Assembly: GCA_017985675.1 (NCBI GenBank)
Contig: JAGNXB010000002.1
Coordinates: forward strand, 102,343-166,342
Length of the DNA stretch: 64,000 nucleotides
Reading direction: 5' to 3'
Source: Saprospiraceae bacterium
GTDB taxonomy: Bacteria > Bacteroidota > Bacteroidia > Chitinophagales > Saprospiraceae
Shown piece by piece: positions 35,435-43,931 of the stretch. The translations under genes and the position numbers were made by a program. The notes under the pieces were generated by a model. It ran no database searches, was not told where the DNA came from, and saw only the letters and a list, made by a program, of their open reading frames with translations. How positions within the stretch are numbered: the stretch's first letter is position 1; the number at the start of each line of letters is the position of its first letter.

Positions 35435-35875
35435 ATGAAACAACTTTTCCTGTTGTTAGCCTTCACTTGTATTACAAGTGCCAGTTTTGCAGTCGTTGGA
35501 GGTGGATGGTCATCCAACCATGCTGATCAATTAGATATTCAAGCATTGCCACCAGAGGTCAAGAATATGGATTTAAACCATTTTCTCCAGCTCACACCAA
35601 AACAATACGAACAAATAACTGGTGAAAAGTTGAATTTCACCCAGCGTATTGCACTTAAAGCGGCTCAACGTCACATGAAACATGAAAGCCTGAGTAGTGC
35701 TTCAATTCCACAAGTTCTTTATGTTGTGTTAGCCATATTTGGCCTGGCTTGGTTGGCTATGGGTATTATGGATAACTGGACTGGCAACAATTGGTGGATC
35801 AACTTGCTCCTAACCTTGCTCTTCTGGTTACCAGGTCTGATCCATGCTTTAATCGTGATGGGTGACTATTACTAG
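35435..35875 (+). CDS. Exported Pmp3/YqaE-like membrane protein
   Basis: About 146 residues from MKQLFLLLAFTCITSASFA, a signal peptide. Then comes a soluble segment of about 80 residues with LTPKQYEQITGEKLNFTQRIALKAAQRHMKHE, and a C-terminal membrane pair with the Pmp3 motif in its loop region (NWWINLLLTLLFWLPGLIHALIVMGDYY). Plain Pmp3 proteins are about 55 residues; the exported N-terminal extension is a Bacteroidota variant I have seen before. Pmp3 is linked to salt and membrane-potential stress in other organisms. A first ATG at 35426 is also in frame. Confidence 0.85.
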   Translation: MKQLFLLLAFTCITSASFAVVGGGWSSNHADQLDIQALPPEVKNMDLNHFLQLTPKQYEQITGEKLNFTQRIALKAAQRHMKHESLSSASIPQVLYVVLAIFGLAWLAMGIMDNWTGNNWWINLLLTLLFWLPGLIHALIVMGDYY

Positions 35876-35924
35876 TTCCAATTGAAGTTAAGCCTTCGTT
35901 CATGAAGGTCTGACTTGATGTAAT

Positions 35925-35965
35925 AAAAAACGATCCTAAGGTTCATTTCTTAGGATCGTTTTTTT
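35925..35965. terminator. Bidirectional rho-independent terminator
   Basis: Perfect stem AACGATCCTAAG/CTTAGGATCGTT with an A-run before and a T-run after, so it can stop transcription from both the Pmp3 gene (+) and the acyltransferase gene (-), which ends 60 bp away. Confidence 0.85.
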
Positions 35966-36024
35966 ATGTATTGTCGGTTAACATGAATCCATTGAATAAG
36001 GTGGGCTAACTGATTCTAAGCTTT

Positions 36025-37317
36025 TTAAAGAAGCCGAAGTTGTTTGAAGATGGCAATCAAATCCAACCGATTTGTGCGCAAAGTTGGTTTGTATTCGAGA
36101 GCAATACGTTTCCAGTTGGCAGAACAACCAAAATAGGCAACCTTGCTGTCAAACCAAGTGATTATGGCACCTGTTGCAATGAGAAAAGTGAATGCCAATA
36201 ATCCCATTAATAATGAAAAGGTCATTGAGGTGATCAATATTATCGCTGTGGCATATATGATCCAGCTGAATAAGCTACTACCCATCAAAACAGAACTTCT
36301 AAATTCAATTATTTTGACGGTTCGCTTTGTCACCCACCTGGCAAAAATGAGTGGCAAGACATGGGGAACCAATAACAAGTTTCTCAAAAATAGCATCAGG
36401 TAATATTTCAAATTTGAACCAGAACGAAATATAGGCGCCAATGCCACAGTAAGATCATCTATCCTCAACAACTCTAAGCGTTCAAAATAGGGATCTATTT
36501 TGCTCTTCAGCTTATCCATTTCGGACTGATCCAGTTGGTTTAGTGCTTGAATCGCTTTCAACTCAGCCAATAAAGGCTTTTTATCCCGGGAAAATATGGG
36601 CCAAAATCGCTTGGGCTCGGTATTCCTAACAATTTGTAAAACTCGCTCAGCGACCAACTCATCCACGTGTTTAGCAATATGGATCACCCTTTGGGCAAGT
36701 TCCATTTCGATTTGAGATGTGACCAATTCCAATGCTACCTTAGGATTGACCCTATACAAATCAACAAAAGGGGATAACGGGAATGGCGGAGCAAAATCTA
36801 CCATAATCTCAGTTTGTGCAAGATCTGCATAAGTATAATTTATAGCGACAGGTTGAATATAGACTTCAGGAAGATTATGGATGACCATTGCTTCCAGGCC
36901 AATGCGGGCGGCTCCTTTTTGGATAGGTCGAAGCCGTTTTTCATGAGCCATTCGCCCCTCTGCCATGATAAGAACTGCGCCGCATTTGGATAAAATGGAT
37001 TTTGCCTGATCCAGAGAACGCTCATTCTTTCGCAGTCCTTTATAGCCGTCTACAAACCTGTAGATGGGTATGAGGTGAACTTGTGCCAATATCCAACGCA
37101 AGAATTGGGATGAAAAAATATCCCCTCTGGTCATAAAATGTAATGTGCGCCCTGAAAAACAAGCCAGAAAACAGGGTTCGATAAATGCGGTAGGATGATT
37201 TGCCGTAAAAAGAATTGGTCCCTTTTTGATTACAGCGTCTCGACCTGTGCAGTGGATTTTTTGATAAAACGTAAAAAATGAAATCCGAACTAACGGACGC
37301 AATAAATAATAGATCAT
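36025..37317 (-). CDS. PlsC-like lysophospholipid acyltransferase family protein
   Basis: A 430-residue membrane protein. The acyltransferase domain shows ANHPTAFIEP in place of NHxxxxD, then GLRKNERSLDQAK and the EGRMAHEKRLRPIQKGAARIGLEAM motif. The H-x5-E variation of the first motif occurs in a Bacteroidota subgroup. The region after about 300 has two or three hydrophobic helices. It is predicted to acylate lysophosphatidate or another lysolipid. It is divergent from miaA with 69 bp between. Confidence 0.88.
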   Translation of the reverse strand: MIYYLLRPLVRISFFTFYQKIHCTGRDAVIKKGPILFTANHPTAFIEPCFLACFSGRTLHFMTRGDIFSSQFLRWILAQVHLIPIYRFVDGYKGLRKNERSLDQAKSILSKCGAVLIMAEGRMAHEKRLRPIQKGAARIGLEAMVIHNLPEVYIQPVAINYTYADLAQTEIMVDFAPPFPLSPFVDLYRVNPKVALELVTSQIEMELAQRVIHIAKHVDELVAERVLQIVRNTEPKRFWPIFSRDKKPLLAELKAIQALNQLDQSEMDKLKSKIDPYFERLELLRIDDLTVALAPIFRSGSNLKYYLMLFLRNLLLVPHVLPLIFARWVTKRTVKIIEFRSSVLMGSSLFSWIIYATAIILITSMTFSLLMGLLAFTFLIATGAIITWFDSKVAYFGCSANWKRIALEYKPTLRTNRLDLIAIFKQLRLL

Positions 37318-37374
37318 GCTGGAGCTTCCTTGCTGTAAAAATGCATTATAGTTTCCATTTCTCGCTAATGAGGG

Positions 37375-37382
37375 TAATTTCG
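37375..37382 (+). promoter_or_regulatory. -7 box (TAATTTCG) for miaA
   Basis: TAATTTCG differs from TAnnTTTG at one base and ends 4 nt before the miaA ATG, again leaving no room for an untranslated leader. Confidence 0.35.
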
Positions 37383-37386
37383 CCTT

Positions 37387-38295
37387 ATGTGGGATGTAAT
37401 AATCATAGGTGGCCCGACTGCAAGTGGCAAGAGTGCCTTAGCATTAGAACTTGCACGGCATTTCGGTTCGGCGATTATTTCTGCAGACAGCCGACAAGTA
37501 TATAAGGGCATGGACATATGCACGGCCAAGCCTTCACAAATAGAACAAAGAGAGGTGCCGCATTACCTTATTGACATCTGTGAGCCAACCAATTCTTACA
37601 ATGCAGGTCAATTTGAAAAGGATGCTATGGGACTCATAACCCAGTTATTGCCGGACAAAAAACCCATTTTCATCGTCGGCGGAACAGGGTTATACATTCG
37701 TGCTTTACGCCATGGATTGGACCAATTTCCGGAGGTCCCCCAATTAAAACAAGATGAAATAGCGGCATTTTATTTTCAGGACGGACTTCAAGGGCTTCAG
37801 GAAAGGTTAAAAACCGTTGACCCGGTGTACTTCGAAACGGTTGATCGATCTAACCCGCAACGTCTCATTCGGGCAATTGCTGTCAGTGAATCCGGACCCA
37901 TCCCTTATAGCGATTACCTTTCCGGCCGTAATGCAAAAAGAGCATTTACTATGTTGCCAATTCAATTGGTACCTGATCGAAATTGGCTATATGAGCGGAT
38001 AAACCAGCGCGTATTGGAGATGATGGCGCAAGGATTATTCGAAGAAGCAAGACCATTTTTTGCTCTCCGGCATCTCCCTGCCTTACAAACTGTAGGCTAC
38101 CAGGAGATTTTTAGCTGCATGGATGGCACTATTTCACTCACTGAGGCAGTTCATCTAATCCAGCAAAATTCGCGCAGGTATGCGAAGAGGCAAATGACCT
38201 GGGCACGAAAGGAGACCTGGTGGCATTCATTATTACCCGAACCAACTGACACACTAGTGGAAAGAACACTAGAGATTATTCGTTCTGGTCCATGA
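37387..38295 (+). CDS. miaA: tRNA dimethylallyltransferase
   Basis: Adds a dimethylallyl group to A37 of tRNAs that read UNN codons. The P-loop GGPTASGKSAL (8-18), the DSRQVY motif, the TAKPS motif and HYLIDI are present, as are IVGGTGLYIRAL and the C-terminal RRYAKRQMTWARKE region. It has 302 residues. Its last 20 bp overlap the convergent ArsC-like gene. Confidence 0.97.
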   Translation: MWDVIIIGGPTASGKSALALELARHFGSAIISADSRQVYKGMDICTAKPSQIEQREVPHYLIDICEPTNSYNAGQFEKDAMGLITQLLPDKKPIFIVGGTGLYIRALRHGLDQFPEVPQLKQDEIAAFYFQDGLQGLQERLKTVDPVYFETVDRSNPQRLIRAIAVSESGPIPYSDYLSGRNAKRAFTMLPIQLVPDRNWLYERINQRVLEMMAQGLFEEARPFFALRHLPALQTVGYQEIFSCMDGTISLTEAVHLIQQNSRRYAKRQMTWARKETWWHSLLPEPTDTLVERTLEIIRSGP

Positions 38296-38632
38296 GTGAC
38301 AGTACAAGTTCAGGGGGTCTACCAATTATCGCCCTAGTCCCGTGAACGATAATTGGTCTTTGGATAAGAAGAGGAAACCTGTCCAATACAGCAACCCATT
38401 CTAATTCACTTAATACTTTGCCCTTAAATTCTTCTTTGTACAATGCTTCTTCCTTTCGAACCAAATCTATGGCATTTATGCCCAGGAAGGCGAGCAGTTT
38501 TTTTAGTGTTGCCGCGTCTGGGGGTAAATCCAGATAGCGAACAACTTCAGGATCAATGTTATTCATTCTTAGTAATTCAAGTGCTTCGCGACTTTTTTGA
38601 CATTTCGGATTATGATAAATAGTCCATTTCAT
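38276..38632 (-). CDS. ArsC/Spx-family reductase
   Basis: A 118-residue thioredoxin-fold protein with the motif HNPKCQKSREAL (Cys11-x2-Ser14), VRYLDLPPD, LVRKEEALYKE and the C-terminal IIVHGTRAIIGRPPELVLSLM, where the Arg and GRP triplet bind arsenate in true ArsC. It is probably an arsenate reductase (glutaredoxin type) or a general thiol-linked relative; there is no ars operon nearby. The gene converges on miaA with a 20-bp overlap. Confidence 0.92.
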   Translation of the reverse strand: MKWTIYHNPKCQKSREALELLRMNNIDPEVVRYLDLPPDAATLKKLLAFLGINAIDLVRKEEALYKEEFKGKVLSELEWVAVLDRFPLLIQRPIIVHGTRAIIGRPPELVLSLMDQNE

Positions 38633-38728
38633 GGTATAAAACTAACTTTCTACAAGGAGATATAGCCTCCATTTTGTGCACAATTAACATTCATAAAGAT
38701 TGCTAAGGCAATTGGCCTCCAAACTAAC

Positions 38729-38736
38729 TAACTTTG
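38729..38736 (+). promoter_or_regulatory. -7 box (TAACTTTG) for the choice-of-anchor B protein
   Basis: Perfect TAnnTTTG match 20 nt before the ATG. A TTG at 38712-38714 lies only 14 bp upstream, shorter than the usual 19. Confidence 0.45.
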
Positions 38737-38756
38737 TTTCTTAAATCCAATATTGA

Positions 38757-41162
38757 ATGACGTCTATGATACACATGATTTCAAGGGTCCTTGTAATCCT
38801 TCTATTATTCAGTGCGAGTCTCAATGCTCAAGTAAATTTTAACATGACGATGCTGTCCAATGTACAGTATGCCGAAGGCTGTAACGATATCTGGGGTTAT
38901 ACAGATGCGAATGGCATTGAATATGCTATTCTTGGCACACGTGCGGCCACAGCGATTATTAGCCTTGAAGATCCGGCCAACCCGGTAGAGATAGCTTATA
39001 TACCCGGCTCCAATTCGACTTGGAGGGATATGAAAACCTGGGGAAAATACGCCTATGTCACTTGCGACGCGGGCAGTGACGGGCTCCTTATTATTAACCT
39101 TGGTGATTTACCCAATAATGTGACTTGGTCTTATTGGAAACCTGAACTTACAGTGAACAGTACTACTGCCCTCTTGGAACGCTGCCATAACTTGTATATT
39201 GATGAAAATGGATTCGCCTATCTCTCTGGATGTAACCCACTGAATAACGGTGGTGTCCTAATCTTTGATGTTAACTCCAATCCAGAGTTACCAACGCTGG
39301 TAGGGCACGTTGAACCTGTTTATTCTCATGATAATTTCACTCGTGGTGATACCGTATACAGTGCAAATCTTAATCAAGGTTTTTACATTACGGATGTAGT
39401 GGATAAAGAAAATCACATTACCCTTGCAACACAGAAAACATCCTTAAATTTCACACACAACATTTGGCTGTCTGACGATGGCAATTATGTTTTTACAACG
39501 GATGAACGCGCAAATGCTTTTGTGGATGCATATGACATCTCCAACCACAATAATATTTTCATGACGGATCGCTACCAGCCAATTGATACCAGAGGGACTG
39601 GGGTTATTCCGCACAACACACACTATTTCAATGGCTATAATGTTATTTCCTGGTATACAGATGGTGTCAAAGTAATTGATTCACACAAACCGGACAATTT
39701 GGTAGAAGTAGCGAATTATGATACCTATCTTGGTTCACAGGTTGGCTTTCAAGGTTGTTGGGGTGCTTATCCCTTCCTTCCCAGCGGCAGGGTTTTAGCC
39801 TCAGATATTAATACATGTCTTTGGGTTTTTGATATTGAGTACAAACGTGCCGCCTACCTTGAAGGGACGGTCATTGATGCCATTACCAAAGCACCCATCC
39901 AAGGTGCATCAGTGGTTATTGAAGGAGGACAGCCTAATGAAAAAATAAGTGGACCAGCTGGTGATTTTAAAACGGGCAGCAACCAAGAAGGAAATTTAAC
40001 GGTTCGTGCTGAGCGGACAGGCTACTTCCCCAAAGAAACAACCTATGTGTTATCTAGTGGGCAAGTTACGAATGTTATAATTGAGTTGACTCCACTTCAA
40101 AAAACCACTTATTCCGGCTTGGTCATAGATAGTGAAACCGGTGATCCTGTGAGTAATGCAACAGTGAGATATTTAGCAGCTGCTGATCCTTCCATTGAAT
40201 TTCGTGCTATCTCCGACCTTGCTGGCAACTATTTATTTGACAGCATTTTTCTGGGTGAATATCAGGTCATTGCAGGCGCCTGGGGATATACATATACTAT
40301 TATTGATGCGGCATTCCTTAGTGGCCCCGGGACAGCAACAATTGAGTTGGATAAAGGATATCGCGACGATTTCATTTTCGATTACGGATGGAGTGTTTCT
40401 GGTACTGCACCTGTAGGGCAGTGGGAGCTTGGAAAACCTGAAGGCACTTTATCCGGCAATTTGGCTGTCAATCCAGCATCAGACCTTATTGATGATCTTG
40501 GCGCTGACTGTTATGTTACAGGATTATTGGCTGGCAATTCTGTAGGAGAATTTGATCTCGATGGAGGCAATACTGTGTTACTTTCGCCAGAAATGAACCT
40601 TTCTGATTACGAAAACCCTGTCATCCGATATCATTATTGGTTTGTCAATGCCGGAGGTAACGGACAACCCAATGACACGCTGCAGGTTTATTTATTGGAT
40701 GGAACAGAGGAAATGCTCATATACTATTACACCGGTAGCAATTCATCCTGGATTTCAGACTCAATCATTGTAAAAGACTATTTTTCTGATCCTACCACGG
40801 TTCGTATGCGATTTAGCTCAGAGGACAAAGAAGAGTCCGGCCATCTTGTTGAATGTGGCATAGATGGCTTCTTGGTAGAAGATGTAAAAGGTCCATCATC
40901 CGTGGCTGAAATACAACAAACCTCCAAATTCCTGCTAACACCAAATCCTTTTGCGAGCACCTTTCAGGTTCAATGCAAAGAGATGATAGCAGCACACGAA
41001 ACAATTTACTCTGTTGTGGATACCTATGGAAAACCCTTAGAATCCGGTACGTTAAATGCGCATCAGAGCTTGGGCCAAGCATGGACTTCAGGCATTTATT
41101 TTATTACTTTAAGAAATGGATCGACCAGTGAGACACACAAAGTCATCAAGGTTGTAAATTGA
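38757..41162 (+). CDS. Secreted choice-of-anchor B/LVIVD-repeat protein with T9SS sorting tail
   Basis: An 801-residue exported protein. A signal peptide (VLVILLLFSASLNAQ) is followed by a beta-propeller of LVIVD-like repeats (about 35-370, with CNDIWGYTD, ALLERCHNLYIDENGFAYLSGC and DVVDKENHITLAT blocks) as in the choice-of-anchor B family. Two carboxypeptidase-regulatory-like domains (about 370-540) lie ahead of a jelly-roll region, and a T9SS type A sorting domain (FLLTPNPFAS to the end) closes it. It is probably surface-attached; its partner or substrate is unknown. A strong terminator follows. Confidence 0.93.
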   Translation: MTSMIHMISRVLVILLLFSASLNAQVNFNMTMLSNVQYAEGCNDIWGYTDANGIEYAILGTRAATAIISLEDPANPVEIAYIPGSNSTWRDMKTWGKYAYVTCDAGSDGLLIINLGDLPNNVTWSYWKPELTVNSTTALLERCHNLYIDENGFAYLSGCNPLNNGGVLIFDVNSNPELPTLVGHVEPVYSHDNFTRGDTVYSANLNQGFYITDVVDKENHITLATQKTSLNFTHNIWLSDDGNYVFTTDERANAFVDAYDISNHNNIFMTDRYQPIDTRGTGVIPHNTHYFNGYNVISWYTDGVKVIDSHKPDNLVEVANYDTYLGSQVGFQGCWGAYPFLPSGRVLASDINTCLWVFDIEYKRAAYLEGTVIDAITKAPIQGASVVIEGGQPNEKISGPAGDFKTGSNQEGNLTVRAERTGYFPKETTYVLSSGQVTNVIIELTPLQKTTYSGLVIDSETGDPVSNATVRYLAAADPSIEFRAISDLAGNYLFDSIFLGEYQVIAGAWGYTYTIIDAAFLSGPGTATIELDKGYRDDFIFDYGWSVSGTAPVGQWELGKPEGTLSGNLAVNPASDLIDDLGADCYVTGLLAGNSVGEFDLDGGNTVLLSPEMNLSDYENPVIRYHYWFVNAGGNGQPNDTLQVYLLDGTEEMLIYYYTGSNSSWISDSIIVKDYFSDPTTVRMRFSSEDKEESGHLVECGIDGFLVEDVKGPSSVAEIQQTSKFLLTPNPFASTFQVQCKEMIAAHETIYSVVDTYGKPLESGTLNAHQSLGQAWTSGIYFITLRNGSTSETHKVIKVVN

Positions 41163-41657
41163 ATTTCTAATTGGAAAAGAAAAAATGGAAGTGAGAGAAA
41201 TTTCACTTCCATTTTTTTTGTCCTACCTTTTCCTATTAACAAGACCTTAAATCCTGGCTTCAACCCACTGAAATGTGCGTTTCACCCCACCGAAATAAAT
41301 CGCTAGGAAAGGGATACAGTGGAAAAACAATTGTCCTGGAAAACTGCAATAAAGTACACCCTCGATTTCATTAAAGGAACCTATTGCTTGAAGTCCATAT
41401 CTATATCTTCAGCAAATTCAACCCTTCAGTGGGATTCAGAATTCATTATTTCTAATCAAATCGCCTCCATTTTGCACGAGGTTGAAACCGGGTAGTAAAG
41501 ATCTTTTTAACTACCAATGGCCGATATTTTTTAACTAAACAACAATGGGTGATGGTAAGATATCCAACGTTGCTTCAAATTTTTGAGCCATTATCTCCTA
41601 TGACTTACTGCAAATGAAACGGAAAGTGCTCCTTGCAAGACCGGTCGCGAAGATTGA
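41163..41657. other. Intergenic region between two convergent genes
   Basis: 495 bp with a terminator at the left end. I see no gene, RNA or repeat in the rest. Short stretches read as protein in places but are broken by stops. Confidence 0.6.
41181..41219 (+). terminator. Rho-independent terminator after the choice-of-anchor B gene
   Basis: Stem AAAAATGGAAGTGA/TCACTTCCATTTTT with an 8-nt loop and a T-run, 19 bp after the stop. The A-run on the other side also permits weak use on the minus strand. Confidence 0.8.
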
Positions 41658-43481
41658 TCAGGGATTAGCCGAATGATTGACATCACCGTATTTGATGCCG
41701 ATGAAGTCCAGGCTTTGCATATTATCATTCAAATTCACGACCTGCCAGGCACTTGTGAACGGGAATCCCGTGCTCTTGACAAACGTCCAGGAAGGAACAC
41801 CATCGAATGTTTTAATAATATCTAAGAGCAACTTTTTAAGAATAAGGATATCGCCTACAGAAATGGAATTCGAACCATTTACATCAGCAGCTATATAAGC
41901 ATAAGCTGTTGGCAACATGCTACTTCCTACAAGGTACTTGTTGAGTAGAACAATATCTGCAATGCTCACACCAAGCAAATAATCGCCATCGCGTGACGCT
42001 GTAATATTATAATTTTCACCCGCTGGTACATCCTGAAAGGTATAGTTTCCGGATTGATCTGTATAAACAGATTGACTCAATGAACCGCCAAGATTCACCT
42101 TGACGTTTGGTACAGCAATTCCGGAAGGCGTAAGTATTTTACCTGAAATGTTATAAAACCCGATTCCTTCAACCAACGTTTCTGGGATAGAAGTCACACC
42201 TGTGTCGTCCGGGTCCAGCCAGTCTTTCAGCCTTGATTCCGGGGTACCCCCACCAATCCATGATTTATTCAACCTTCCAAACCACAGTGCATTCGATTCA
42301 CATGTTGCCGATCCGCCATGAAGTTGGCCAATAATGTGGCCATTAATATCAAAAAGGGGACCGCCTGAACTGCCAGGTTCTGAAGATCCAAGATCCAGAT
42401 AAACCCTATAATGATGATTACCAGGTGTCACAATACCATTACTCCAGTTGACTTGTGTAATCCAAACCGCAATGGCTTGCGAATCAATAGAGACTTTTTT
42501 AATATCTGCACTTGGGTGATGGATAAATACAGTAGGGAAAGGCAGGTAATTATCTGAACGATTCCATCCCGCGTAGGTCAAATTAATAGAAGTAGGTATT
42601 GCGCCTGTGATTTCAAGTAGCAGAAAATCACTATTCTGCCATTTCGCTTTCAGTTCGCTCCCCGTCGTTTTAAGAATCTTAGGTTCTGAAATGGGTTGTG
42701 TACAAGTAGGGGACGCGTAATTGAAATAATAACCCCAAAAGTGCATTTGAGGTGTGTACCCATATTGACAATGAAAGGCACTTAGAATGTAGGGCGTTTT
42801 ATCCCCACGTTCATTATTGATTAACGCACCCGAACACCAACTTGCACCCTCCTGAAAAACCATTAAGATTCTTACCGCACTGTCCTTTGACCGTTGGATT
42901 TGTGGATGTTGAAGACATTCAACATTTACCTGACAGGGTTGGGAAGCGCCAAAACCAAGATTATTCACTTCCTCAGGTGAAAAAGGATCTACATCAGGAG
43001 TGAAGGCGTAATACAGGTGTTCAAAAGAAAAATTTATTGGTTGTGTCGGCGTAAAATAGGTGATCGTTAAACGATCGCCACGAATGGGGCCAACAGTGCG
43101 AGCAGCTGATCGCTCTCTGGCTTGATGATGATATCCTTCGACCAATTGGCCTCTGTCATTTCTAACTTCTAACCAGCTCCCTTGAGGAAGCGGCAAATGT
43201 GACGACGTCGCAATGAGTCCATGTGCCCCAGGGCTGTGAATGGTAATCTGCCAGGTAAACCCCCCTGAAGGATTAGTAAACCACTGGCCATCCGTTTCGG
43301 AATGGACGGCTTCTGCTAAAGGAATAGCAAAACGCGGTACCAATCCCGATCGCTCATCTTCTAAAAGTGCCTTTGAAACATCAGGAACCACGCAAGTGAA
43401 TACGGGTATAGGATCAATGCTCGTTTGGGCATTAAGTAGGGATACGCAGAATAGACTGCCTAAGAAAAGGAGTCGAAACAT
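41658..43481 (-). CDS. Secreted lysyl-endopeptidase-like serine protease with dockerin-like tail
   Basis: A 607-residue protein with a signal peptide (LLFLGSLFCVSLLNAQ) and a pro-region of about 170 residues. The chymotrypsin-fold domain has triad His in LSAFHCQ, Asp in NSDFLLLE and Ser in GSSGGPLFD, with many cysteines as in lysyl endopeptidase (Achromobacter protease I). A CNA/carboxypeptidase-regulatory-like domain (about 440-500) and a dockerin-like segment with paired DVNGSNSISVGDILILKK and terminal GDVN calcium-type loops follow. There is no T9SS sorting domain of the YPNP type, so its attachment may rely on the dockerin-like tail. Its specificity for Lys is inferred. Confidence 0.9.
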   Translation of the reverse strand: MFRLLFLGSLFCVSLLNAQTSIDPIPVFTCVVPDVSKALLEDERSGLVPRFAIPLAEAVHSETDGQWFTNPSGGFTWQITIHSPGAHGLIATSSHLPLPQGSWLEVRNDRGQLVEGYHHQARERSAARTVGPIRGDRLTITYFTPTQPINFSFEHLYYAFTPDVDPFSPEEVNNLGFGASQPCQVNVECLQHPQIQRSKDSAVRILMVFQEGASWCSGALINNERGDKTPYILSAFHCQYGYTPQMHFWGYYFNYASPTCTQPISEPKILKTTGSELKAKWQNSDFLLLEITGAIPTSINLTYAGWNRSDNYLPFPTVFIHHPSADIKKVSIDSQAIAVWITQVNWSNGIVTPGNHHYRVYLDLGSSEPGSSGGPLFDINGHIIGQLHGGSATCESNALWFGRLNKSWIGGGTPESRLKDWLDPDDTGVTSIPETLVEGIGFYNISGKILTPSGIAVPNVKVNLGGSLSQSVYTDQSGNYTFQDVPAGENYNITASRDGDYLLGVSIADIVLLNKYLVGSSMLPTAYAYIAADVNGSNSISVGDILILKKLLLDIIKTFDGVPSWTFVKSTGFPFTSAWQVVNLNDNMQSLDFIGIKYGDVNHSANP

Positions 43482-43654
43482 CAGGGATTATAATTAGACA
43501 TCGTAAGATACGCCGTTTTTAACAAATCTTATCATATTTAACATTAGCCAAGTCATCAAAAAGAGTGCCGCATTCTGCTCCAATAATATGCTAGTGAACA
43601 ACTTAGATCAACCGCTGCCAGCAACCTATCATAATTATTTAACTAAATCTGAAA

Positions 43655-43686
43655 AACTAAAAAGGCCGCTCAATAAGAGCGGCCTT
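43655..43686 (-). terminator. Rho-independent terminator after tRNA-Glu
   Basis: Read on the minus strand: stem AAGGCCGCTC/GAGCGGCCTT with a 5-nt TTATT loop, then a T-run. It begins 2 bp after the tRNA 3' end. Confidence 0.85.
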
Positions 43687-43688
43687 AG

Positions 43689-43760
43689 TAGCCCGTAGGG
43701 GAATCGAACCCCTCTTACATGGATGAAAACCATGCGTCCTAACCGATAGACGAACGGGCC
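43689..43760 (-). tRNA. tRNA-Glu (anticodon UUC)
   Basis: A 72-nt cloverleaf on the minus strand. The acceptor stem pairs GGCCCGT with ACGGGCT, the anticodon arm has CATGG/CCATG around a TTTTCAT loop with TTC in position 34-36, and the T arm carries GGTTCGATTCC. CCA is not encoded. It has a dedicated terminator and stands alone between two protein genes. Confidence 0.95.
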
Positions 43761-43913
43761 TAAACATGTCTTTTTTACAAAAGCTGGGCAAAGGTAGATG
43801 TTTGCTCTGACAAATTCCATACTCTTCAACAACTTTTCTGAAAAAGTTTGGTTCCATCTTCGATTTCGGATTCATCAACATTATAGTTATTTCAAGAAAA
43901 CATAGTTACCCAA

Positions 43914-43921
43914 TATCTTAG
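43914..43921 (+). promoter_or_regulatory. -7-like box (TATCTTAG) for gap
   Basis: TATCTTAG fits TAnnTTTG at all but one position and ends 10 nt before the gap ATG. Confidence 0.35.
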
Positions 43922-43931
43922 CATCTCAATT

